NCBI RefSeq assembly: GCF_004353845.1 | Contig: NZ_CP037864.1 | Coordinates: forward strand, 2,356,001 to 2,420,000 | Direction of reading: 5' to 3' | DNA from: Citrobacter arsenatis | GTDB taxonomy: Bacteria; Pseudomonadota; Gammaproteobacteria; Enterobacterales; Enterobacteriaceae | Length of the DNA: 64,000 bases | Program-made: the position numbers and the translations under genes | Shown here: positions 7,903 through 14,523 of the stretch, one piece after another | Layout: each line of letters opens with the position of its first letter | Position numbering within the stretch: the stretch's first letter is position 1 | Notes under the pieces: generated by a model | Database searches by the model: none | What the model was told of the DNA's origin: nothing | Seen by the model: the letters and a program-made list of their open reading frames with translations, nothing else

Positions 7903-8946
7903 ATGACAGATTATTGGTGGCAGGACCTGGTCGATCGTAACAACCAGTGGCAAGGACTGGAGCTGAATCTCAAAGACAGTCAGAAAAATGCACCCGCAAT
8001 GGAAATGCTCAGCGGTCATTATGGTCGTATGGCGTTGCAGTACTGCGGCGAAACGCTATTCTGGGCTTCAATGCTTGAGGACCATTCTGGCGTCTGGCTG
8101 ATTTTTAATGCGGATCATCCGCGGAGTCAGGGGATGTTACCCCCAGTGACATCTGAAGATATTGAACGGATAAAAGCTAAAGGCGAGCACGCATGGACAG
8201 GCGAATGGTGCCGGTATTTTATTCGTCAGCTAATGAACGCGCCAGCGCCGCTTCTCTCACAACAGCGTTGGTTGATAAGGCCGATGCTACCGCATCAGCA
8301 ATCATCACGCTATTCCAGTCCCCAGCCCATTCCAACAGAAAACTGGCGGTTTGCCTCACCAGAAAGCACAGAAAATATAACCTGCCGGTGGACGCTGTAT
8401 GGTGCAGATATTTCAGCGCTAACGCACCCGGATCTCGTCAGGCTGGTTGACTGGTGGTGGGGCGGTGATTTGCTACTGGGACGTTATGCCATTCAACCCA
8501 ATACCGGGCGGTTAAAGTGGTGGCGTAAAAAGTGTCGTGAAGGGACGTTACCACCGATACTGGTCTGGTATATCGCCGGATTAGGGTCTTATGTGATCCT
8601 CGACGGGCATTACCGTTTACAGGCGGCGATCGAAGAACAGATCCCACCGTTATTTCTGGTGCTTAGCGAGCTGAATGAAACGGAATATCCTGCTGATGTC
8701 GTCCATCAGGCGCGTATAGTTCAGTCGCTGGAAAAGCAGCTGGCTAATAATCCCAAATACAGTATTAATGCGGCAAATCAGACGCTGATTAACCTTTATG
8801 ACAGACGTTATTTTTACGCGTCAACGCACAGCCGCGCCATTCTTGGCGAAGGGGGACAGTGGGCTATTGATGTGGAGGAGTATTTGCAAAAACATCATCT
8901 CCAGACGTATCGGGAGCGGATATTTCGGCGGGTCAAAGAAGATTAA
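7903..8946 (+). CDS. Hypothetical protein with ParB-like DGHYR motif
   Basis: A 347-residue protein that I do not recognise. The start at 7903 (MTDYWWQDLVDR) is preceded by GGAAGG at good distance, whereas the open frame to 7714 looks spurious. There is no signal peptide or membrane segment. Near residue 227 the run SYVILDGHYRLQAAIEEQ resembles the DGHHR-type motif of ParB/sulfiredoxin-fold domains, where the Gly-His-Arg group contacts nucleotide. The N-terminal part is rich in Trp and ends in an MLEDHSGVWLIFNADHP segment; the C-terminus is basic (ERIFRRVKED). It is monocistronic, followed by a hairpin at 8988-9022. A ParB-like fold is a guess from one motif. Confidence 0.7.
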   Translation: MTDYWWQDLVDRNNQWQGLELNLKDSQKNAPAMEMLSGHYGRMALQYCGETLFWASMLEDHSGVWLIFNADHPRSQGMLPPVTSEDIERIKAKGEHAWTGEWCRYFIRQLMNAPAPLLSQQRWLIRPMLPHQQSSRYSSPQPIPTENWRFASPESTENITCRWTLYGADISALTHPDLVRLVDWWWGGDLLLGRYAIQPNTGRLKWWRKKCREGTLPPILVWYIAGLGSYVILDGHYRLQAAIEEQIPPLFLVLSELNETEYPADVVHQARIVQSLEKQLANNPKYSINAANQTLINLYDRRYFYASTHSRAILGEGGQWAIDVEEYLQKHHLQTYRERIFRRVKED

Positions 8947-8989
8947 TTTTTACTGAATTTGGTCAATAAGATGCGTGTTAGCTTCTGAC

Positions 8990-9020
8990 AACCCCCGGCG
9001 ATGGTAATTCGTCGGGAGTT
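8990..9020 (+). terminator. Probable terminator after 7903-8946
   Basis: A stem of the form AACCCCCGGCGA / TCGTCGGGAGTT with a short loop, including mismatches, is followed by ATGTTTATTT on the plus strand. It lies between two convergent genes and could serve either. Confidence 0.45.
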
Positions 9021-9053
9021 ATGTTTATTTATCGAAAAGGGTATTATTAGCGC

Positions 9054-10058
9054 TCAGAACACCGGTAAGCCCAGACCTTGCTTCACTTCTCTTAATGTCT
9101 GCTGCGTAACTTCATGCGCCTGTTCGCTGCCTGTTTTGAGCATCGCCATCAGCATGCCTTTATCCTGAATGTAAGTTGCCCGTCGCTCGCGCATCGGGGC
9201 GATGAGCTCTTGCAGACACATCTCCAGCTCGTTTTTACAGGCCCGATCACCGAGACCACCGCGCTGATAATGCGCCTTCATCTCCGCTACTTTCGCTTTA
9301 TCCGGGTGAAAAGCGTCGAGATAAGTGAATACCATATTGCCGTCAATCTGCCCTGGATCGGAGACTTTTAGATGATTGGGGTCGGTGTACATTGCGCTGA
9401 CCGCATGATGAATAGCCTTTTCGCTGGCGGATAAGAGTAATGTGTTACCGAGCGATTTAGACATTTTGGCATTACCGTCTATCCCCGGTAGGCGGCTGGT
9501 TTCACTCAGCAGCGCTTTACAATGCGACAAGACGGGGACCGGTAACAGGCTATTCATCTTATGTACGATCTCATTGGTCTGCTCAATCATTGGCAACTGA
9601 TCGTCGCCAACGGGAACCACTTCCGCTTTGAAGGCCGTAATATCTGCCGCCTGACTGATAGGATAAACCAGAAAACCAACCGGTAACGAGCGGGCAAACC
9701 CTTTCTGCGCAATTTCGTTTTTGACCGTAGGATTACGCTCCACGCGAGCCACGGTGACGATGTTCATATAAAGCGCGGTCAGCTCAGCGAGAGCGGGCAG
9801 GGCGGATTGCAAACAAATGGTGGTGAGTGACGGGTCTATGCCTGCGGCGAGGTAATCGGCCAGAACTTCGGGAATATTGTCCCGGATCTTTTGCGGCGTG
9901 CTGCCGTTATCGGTTAGCCCTTGCAGATCAGCAACCAATATAAACTGCTGATAATCATGTTGCAGAATAGCACGCTGGCGCAGAGAACCAACATAATGAC
10001 CGAGATGCAGCGGGCCAGTGGGGCGATCGCCAGTGAGGATGATGGTTTTGTTGTTCAT
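9054..10058 (-). CDS. trpS2: Tryptophanyl-tRNA synthetase, second copy type (TrpRS II)
   Basis: A 334-residue class I aminoacyl-tRNA synthetase that charges tRNA-Trp. The HIGH-type motif is PLHLGHYVGS at residues 14-23 and the KMSKS motif is intact in NAKMSKSLGN near 198. The RNPTVKNEIAQKG and QAADITAFKAEVVPVGDDQ segments are TrpRS-specific. It is clearly divergent from E. coli TrpS, which lies in the dam-rpe-gph region in K-12, so it is an additional isozyme; such copies are often linked to tolerance of tryptophan analogues such as indolmycin. The start at 10058 has a perfect AAGGAG. Directly upstream are a Trp-Trp leader peptide and an attenuator-like set of stems, implying induction when Trp-tRNA is short. 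Confidence 0.93.
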   Translation of the reverse strand: MNNKTIILTGDRPTGPLHLGHYVGSLRQRAILQHDYQQFILVADLQGLTDNGSTPQKIRDNIPEVLADYLAAGIDPSLTTICLQSALPALAELTALYMNIVTVARVERNPTVKNEIAQKGFARSLPVGFLVYPISQAADITAFKAEVVPVGDDQLPMIEQTNEIVHKMNSLLPVPVLSHCKALLSETSRLPGIDGNAKMSKSLGNTLLLSASEKAIHHAVSAMYTDPNHLKVSDPGQIDGNMVFTYLDAFHPDKAKVAEMKAHYQRGGLGDRACKNELEMCLQELIAPMRERRATYIQDKGMLMAMLKTGSEQAHEVTQQTLREVKQGLGLPVF

Positions 10059-10103
10059 GTAAGACTCCTTAATCATAAAACCGAAAGGGGTCTTTAAATG
10101 CAA

Positions 10104-10125
10104 ATAACCGCCTTTCGGCGGTTAT
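10104..10125 (-). terminator. Attenuator hairpin 3:4 before trpS2
   Basis: Perfect 9-bp stem ATAACCGCC/GGCGGTTAT with GAAA loop, 46 bases upstream of the trpS2 start, followed by the moderately T-rich TTGCATTT. Acts as intrinsic terminator in the proposed attenuation switch. Confidence 0.6.
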
Positions 10126-10156
10126 CTAAAATGGGGAAAACACATTCTGACCGCCT

Positions 10157-10216
10157 TTAAGAAGGCAGCCACCACAGGTTGTGATTAAAAGCGGTGATAT
10201 CGTGTGTTGTGTTCAT
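10157..10216 (-). CDS. Trp-rich leader peptide of trpS2
   Basis: A 19-codon ORF reading MNTTHDITAFNHNLWWLPS, with two adjacent TGG codons at positions 15 and 16, ends 98 bases before the synthetase start. The stop codon lies at the edge of segment 2 of the attenuator, so a ribosome stalled at the Trp codons would cover segment 1 and free segment 2 to pair with segment 3. The ribosome site is weak (AGGCGG is distant, ACGGG very close), which is the main doubt. Confidence 0.75.
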   Translation of the reverse strand: MNTTHDITAFNHNLWWLPS

Positions 10217-10276
10217 CCCGTTAACATATCACCGCCTGGTGCACAGGTAAAGCAAAGCACTGCGTGTTGGTTTATC

Positions 10277-12061
10277 TTAGCTCGCTTCCAGCATGCCAAA
10301 GCTTACGATGCGCGAACGCCCCAACTCTTTCGCGCGATACAGCGCCACGTCTGCGGCGCGCAGCAGGTTGTCGCTCTGGGCGTGCTGCGGATAACTGGCA
10401 ACGCCGATAGAAACATCAACGTGACCAATGTCAGAGACGCCAAAGCGCAGCGACAGTTCGCGTACGCCGTTGTAGATATCTGTCGCAAAGCGGTTGGCGG
10501 CCTGTTCATCCGTATTGGCCAGCAGCACCAGAAACTCTTCACCGCCGTAGCGGAAGGCCATGCCGCTGTCGTGGACAACGCGCTGAATCGTATTCGCGAT
10601 ACTTTTTATCACGCTATCGCCCGCCTCATGGCCAAAGCGGTCGTTAATACTTTTGAAATGATCGATATCGATCATCAGGCAACTGATTGGCTCTTTGTTA
10701 CGCACAGCCTGGCTCATTTGGGTGCGTAGCGTATCTTCCAGATGATGACGGTTGCGCAGGCCGGTTAGGGGATCGTAGAGCGCTTTCTCCAGCAGCGCAT
10801 CGCGCAGCCGCTGGTTGGCTAATGCCAGACCGAGCGCTTCCGCCATGAGTTCCAGATACGCACGCGAGGGAGCAGAATCATTGCCGAGGTTCTGGAATGA
10901 GAGCAGGCCAATGGCTTCACCCTGGGCAATCAGTGGTACGCACAGAGTGTGCTGCTGGCATGACTTCGGTAGATGGTAGCAGGCGATATCGGGTTCGCCT
11001 TGCACCGGGGGATGGCTCTGACCACGGCGCACAGCCCAACACTCGTCCGGATGGAAAGCATCTGCTTTGCCCTGAGGTGAAAGCCACTGCGCAACGCAGC
11101 GCATTTGCCAGGGTTCACGGTCCAGTATGTAAAGTCGCCCGGCAATACCGGGGGCAATATTTGGCGCAAACAGCTCTGCGACATTAATGACATCGGCAAA
11201 ACTCTCGCAGCCTTGCAAACGTTGCGTCATACGTGCCAGTAACTCGCGGATTGCCCAGTCGGCGTCTCGTTCTTTCTCCAGTCGTTGTCGTACCAGGCCG
11301 TTTTCGCGAAAAATTCGGATTGCCTGTGCCATATCACCGATTTCATCAATTTGGTTAAAACTGGGCGTTTCCACGGCGTAATCCTGCGATGCCAGACGAT
11401 TAACCACATCGCTCAACCGTACAACGGGGCGCAGTACGCGGCGTTTTAGAATAAAGCCGAGGACGAACAAAAATAGCAGCGCCGTCAGCCCGACCATCAC
11501 TTCCGAGGCCGTACGTAGCGTGCGTGATGCCTGGGTGGCATCTTCAATGGTGTTGCGTACGCGGTTGTCGAGCAGCTGACGGAAATGGTCTATCCGATCC
11601 TGGGCGCGCTCCAGTTCTTGTTCATAGGTTTTCCCGTACAGCAGGGCGACGGCCTGCGATGATTCTCCGCGCGCGACGCTGGCAAGCGCCGTAGCTTGTT
11701 CATCCTGCAGAGCATCAACAATCTGTAGCCCTTCATGTAATAGCGCCAGCTCTTCATCCGTTGCTCCGAGGTCTTTTAGCTTCGACAACCGTTGCTCAAC
11801 CGCTTTTAGCGACGCTTCTTTCTGGCGGTAGGTGTTAAGTGCCTCAGGATCTTTTGCAATAACATATTCGCGGGCCAGATCGGACAGCGACCAGGCGTCG
11901 AGCTCTACTTCTTCGGTCAGTTGATCGAATTGATAACGCTGCTCCACCACCTGGCGTTCGGTGTTATCGGCGCTGGAGGCCATCAACATGACAACGCCGG
12001 AGGCAATGGTCAGACATACCGTCGCGCTGTAGGCCCAGTTGGTGATTGTGGCAATTCGCAC
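10277..12061 (-). CDS. Membrane diguanylate cyclase (sensor-HAMP-GAF-GGDEF)
   Basis: A 594-residue protein that should make cyclic di-GMP at the inner membrane. Membrane segments are at about 8-28 and 188-206, enclosing a periplasmic helical sensor domain of the four-helix/CHASE3 sort. A HAMP linker follows (about 207-258), then a GAF-like domain (275-415) and a GGDEF domain (425-590) with an intact YGGEEF active site at 505-510. The metal-binding DIDHFK and the FGHEAGD loop are present. The RxxD inhibitory site is not at its usual place five residues before GGEEF, so product inhibition may be absent. The start is GTG with AAGGA eight bases upstream. It precedes the trpS2 leader by 60 bases on the same strand; read-through into trpS2 is possible. 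Confidence 0.92.
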   Translation of the reverse strand: MRIATITNWAYSATVCLTIASGVVMLMASSADNTERQVVEQRYQFDQLTEEVELDAWSLSDLAREYVIAKDPEALNTYRQKEASLKAVEQRLSKLKDLGATDEELALLHEGLQIVDALQDEQATALASVARGESSQAVALLYGKTYEQELERAQDRIDHFRQLLDNRVRNTIEDATQASRTLRTASEVMVGLTALLFLFVLGFILKRRVLRPVVRLSDVVNRLASQDYAVETPSFNQIDEIGDMAQAIRIFRENGLVRQRLEKERDADWAIRELLARMTQRLQGCESFADVINVAELFAPNIAPGIAGRLYILDREPWQMRCVAQWLSPQGKADAFHPDECWAVRRGQSHPPVQGEPDIACYHLPKSCQQHTLCVPLIAQGEAIGLLSFQNLGNDSAPSRAYLELMAEALGLALANQRLRDALLEKALYDPLTGLRNRHHLEDTLRTQMSQAVRNKEPISCLMIDIDHFKSINDRFGHEAGDSVIKSIANTIQRVVHDSGMAFRYGGEEFLVLLANTDEQAANRFATDIYNGVRELSLRFGVSDIGHVDVSIGVASYPQHAQSDNLLRAADVALYRAKELGRSRIVSFGMLEAS

Positions 12062-12140
12062 TGATTAGTTCCTTCTGCGACGATTAATGAATACGCATGA
12101 TTGAAATTATAGGAAACGTATGATTTTGCGTGAAAATAAA

Positions 12141-12163
12141 AAAGGCGGTCCGAGGACCGCCTT
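12141..12163 (-). terminator. Terminator of the AI-2E family permease gene
   Basis: Stem AAGGCGGTCC/GGACCGCCTT with a short loop. On the minus strand it is followed by TTTTTATTTTC, a good T-tract, 20 bases after the stop of the gene at 12181-13290. Confidence 0.85.
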
Positions 12164-12180
12164 CTGTTATCGTCCGGCCA

Positions 12181-13290
12181 TCATAAATCTGGAGGATTTT
12201 TTCCTTCTTCCATAAAGGCTTCGTCAATTCCTTCCACGTTACCCTCATGGTCACGCCCGGAAAACAGATTCCAGCAGGTTATGAACAGCGCAGCAATCAG
12301 AGGACCAATCACAAAGCCGTTAATGCCGTAGATCTCCATGCCGCCGAGGGTGGTAATCAGGATCAGGTAGTCCGGCATTTTGGTGTCTTTACCTACCAGC
12401 AGCGGGCGCAGAATATTGTCCACCAACCCGACGATAATCACGAAGAAGCCGACGATAAACAGACCTTGCCATAGCTGGTGGGTGGCGAAGAGGAATATTG
12501 CCGCTGGTACCCAGACTATCGCTGAACCGACGGCGGGCACGAGGGAGAGAAACGCCATCAGCGCGCCCCACAGCACGCTACCGTCGATATCAACAATGGC
12601 AAACGCGATGCCACCTAGAATACCCTGAACCAATGCCACTACCGCCGTGCCCTTAACCGTTGCCCGCGTGACGCCGACGAATTTGGCAAACAGGTGCTGC
12701 TTGGCAAAATCAGAAAGTGGTAATGAGTCCAGAATCTGGCGTACCAGGTACGGTCCGTCCTTCAGTAAGAAAAACAGCAGATACAGCATGATGCCAAAGC
12801 TAATAGCAAAGCCGAATGTCCCTTTACCAATCAGGAACGCGCTGCCTGCGAGGTACTGTCCACCTTGCAGGACCACGTCGGACAGTTTTTTCTGAATCTG
12901 CGCGACGTTATCCAGATTATGTTCTGCGAGGAATCCCCTTGCCCAGCCCGGAAGATACGAAATAATGGAAGTGACCACTTCCGGGAATTGAGTGTCATTT
13001 TGTTGTAATTTGGCATACACCACGTTCAACTCAATAGCCAATGAAGAGAGGATTATCATCAGTGGGATAAAGACAATCAGACAGATGATGCCGATGGTGA
13101 GCAGTGACGCCAGCCCGTTGCGTTCGCCAAGCGCGCTGCGCAGTCTGTTTTTCACCGGATTAAAAATAGTGGTTAGGATTGCGGCCCACAAAATGGCGGA
13201 AAAGTAGGGGGACAATACATCGAAGAACGCCCAGGTCACGAGGGCAAGTATGAAAATGAAGAAGCCTTTAGTCAGTCCGTTAAATCGCAT
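12181..13290 (-). CDS. AI-2E family transporter (TqsA/YdiK/PerM family)
   Basis: A 369-residue inner-membrane protein of the AI-2 exporter-like superfamily. About eight membrane segments are visible, grouped as three near the N-terminus (residues 8-85), a soluble middle stretch (85-150, ending KLSDVVLQGGQYL), and the conserved second half with LKDGPYLVRQIL, the GILGGIAFAIV segment, AFLSLVPAVGSAIVWVPAAI and GLVDNILRPLLVG. The LVPxxG and N-x-x-RP motifs are family signatures. Members have been linked to AI-2, sodium/proton or unknown transport, so the substrate cannot be stated. E. coli YdiK is a relative but not obviously the orthologue. It is followed by a good terminator, and the diguanylate cyclase gene next on the strand has its own start. 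Confidence 0.85.
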   Translation of the reverse strand: MRFNGLTKGFFIFILALVTWAFFDVLSPYFSAILWAAILTTIFNPVKNRLRSALGERNGLASLLTIGIICLIVFIPLMIILSSLAIELNVVYAKLQQNDTQFPEVVTSIISYLPGWARGFLAEHNLDNVAQIQKKLSDVVLQGGQYLAGSAFLIGKGTFGFAISFGIMLYLLFFLLKDGPYLVRQILDSLPLSDFAKQHLFAKFVGVTRATVKGTAVVALVQGILGGIAFAIVDIDGSVLWGALMAFLSLVPAVGSAIVWVPAAIFLFATHQLWQGLFIVGFFVIIVGLVDNILRPLLVGKDTKMPDYLILITTLGGMEIYGINGFVIGPLIAALFITCWNLFSGRDHEGNVEGIDEAFMEEGKNPPDL

Positions 13291-13464
13291 TAGTGAACCC
13301 TGTAATGAGAAGCAGTCCCGACTATAGAACCGTTCAGGGGAATTACCAACTTTAGCGGCAGATATTTAGCTTAAAGATGTTGCGCTAAGGCTACATCTGC
13401 CTGAATTGATGACTTTCAGAAGATGGGTGCGGCTTTCTATAAATGCTCGGTGAGTCGTTCTACT

Positions 13465-13830
13465 TCAGTCCGGCGCATGGCAGACCGCCTCAATATTATG
13501 GCCATCAGGTGCAATGACAAATGCGGCATAGTAGTTTTCGCTATAGGAACGTAAGCCAGGTGCTCCGTTATCTTGGGCTCCTGTGCGCAAAGCAGCATTG
13601 TAAAATTCATCAACTTGCTGCCGGGTTTTCGCGACAAACGCCAGATGCAGAGGGGCCGGTTTGTCATTCGTGTGGAACAGACAAAGTGAAACATTGTCGG
13701 AACCCATTTCAACACCGTAGCTTGGTGTGCCTTCATCGATGAGTTTTACGCCAAGCGGCTGAAGCGCGTTGAGAAAGAAAATTTTACTTTTTTCGTAATC
13801 ACTTACACCGATTTTCACATGATCGAACAT
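13465..13830 (-). CDS. VOC (glyoxalase-fold) family protein
   Basis: A 121-residue small protein of the vicinal-oxygen-chelate superfamily. It has the two beta-alpha-beta-beta-beta modules: FDHVKIGVSDYEKSKIFF at the start with the metal-ligand His in the FDHV position, LHLAFVA in the middle, and YYAAFVIAPDGHNIEAVCH at the end supplying the Glu ligand. Members act as lyases, dioxygenases or drug-binding resistance proteins; the specific reaction is unknown. The start has GAGGAAT directly upstream. A gene-sized hydrophobic or partner gene is not adjacent; the gene stands alone between the permease and a region of decayed sequence. Confidence 0.85.
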   Translation of the reverse strand: MFDHVKIGVSDYEKSKIFFLNALQPLGVKLIDEGTPSYGVEMGSDNVSLCLFHTNDKPAPLHLAFVAKTRQQVDEFYNAALRTGAQDNGAPGLRSYSENYYAAFVIAPDGHNIEAVCHAPD

Positions 13831-14059
13831 TATTTATTCCTCATGAAGATATGAACAAATAAAGAGTATATAAAGAGATTGCAGTTGGATTCACGTAGGA
13901 ACCTGTCAATGTGATGAACATCAATTTTAGAGAGCTATATATCTACAGTACCTGCCTTTGCTGTTTTAATTGGATTCTTTGATTGCTTGGTTTGTGTCCC
14001 GCCTAATATTCATTAGTAATGGCACATCAGTTTTGTTAATTTTTTACTCTTACAACAAG

Positions 14060-14312
14060 AATGGATTTAAGGAATTGAGTGAGCAGTTAAAGATTGATAT
14101 TCCAGCACAGAAAGGCCGAGGCTTTTTGGAGTGCTAAAGGTCAAACGCTTCATGTTATTGATCCTCAAGGTAAGCAATCCGTGGACTATCATGGTGAACA
14201 GGGCTTAAGTTTTATTACGTACTCCTAATGCTGTGGAAATTGCTGACCGTCTTGGCGCTGTTACTATGGGGGGGCCGCTGCGGTTATTGCTGCACGTAAC
14301 CAATCTCCTTAA
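14060..14312 (+). pseudogene. Decayed gene fragment, identity unknown
   Basis: Three consecutive coding-like blocks occur in different frames. They read NGFKELSEQLKIDIPAQKG, then FWSAKGQTLHVIDPQGKQS continuing to YHGEQGLSFIT, then NAVEIADRLGAVTMG and AAVIAARNQSP before a stop at 14312. A frame change occurs at a run of seven G residues (14268-14274), and another near 14110. The blocks look like one protein broken by small insertions and deletions. I do not recognise the family. No start codon or ribosome site belongs to it. Confidence 0.5.
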
Positions 14313-14462
14313 AAATCGGCTGGCAGTTGGTACAGATTACTTAAGTCGCAATATCTGCCTCTGGCACACTGTGGAGATTGCTGACAGATGTGAAGGTCCG
14401 CTGTGAGCGAGGAGCGGAAGTTCGCTCTTTAGCCATATTCTAATTCTGTGCTTGCTGCAAAA

Positions 14463-14489
14463 AACAGCCCTCTATCAGAGAGGGCTGTT
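14463..14489 (-). terminator. Terminator of the AAA-DUF4435 gene
   Basis: Stem AACAGCCCTC/GAGGGCTGTT with a short loop, followed on the minus strand by a run of six T, 35 bases past the stop codon of the gene at 14524-16128. Confidence 0.88.
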
Positions 14490-14523
14490 ATCTGATATAG
14501 GTTGTCTAGTCTCACGGGAGAAA

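Larger units (their letters stand above)
10104..10235 (-). promoter_or_regulatory. Candidate Trp attenuator controlling trpS2
   Basis: Read on the minus strand, segment 1 ACCGCTTTT (10195-10187, inside the leader ORF) can pair with segment 2 AAAGGCGGT (10158-10150, including G-U pairs). Segment 2 (GGCGGT) can pair with segment 3 (ACCGCC). Segment 3 ATAACCGCC (10125-10117) pairs perfectly with segment 4 GGCGGTTAT (10112-10104), a 9-bp stem with a GAAA loop followed by TTGCATTT. An additional perfect 10-bp pairing, GCGGTGATAT (10235-10226) with ATATCACCGC (10200-10191), puts the leader start codon in its loop. This matches the logic of ribosome-mediated attenuation in the trp operon. The T-tract is weak and the promoter was not identified. 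Confidence 0.75.
13831..14523. other. Eroded intergenic region
   Basis: These 693 bases contain no intact gene. The part next to the VOC gene is AT-rich and holds its promoter; the middle carries a decayed reading frame (14060-14312, listed separately); the end carries the terminator of the AAA ATPase gene. The remains suggest past insertion and deletion at this site. Confidence 0.6.
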
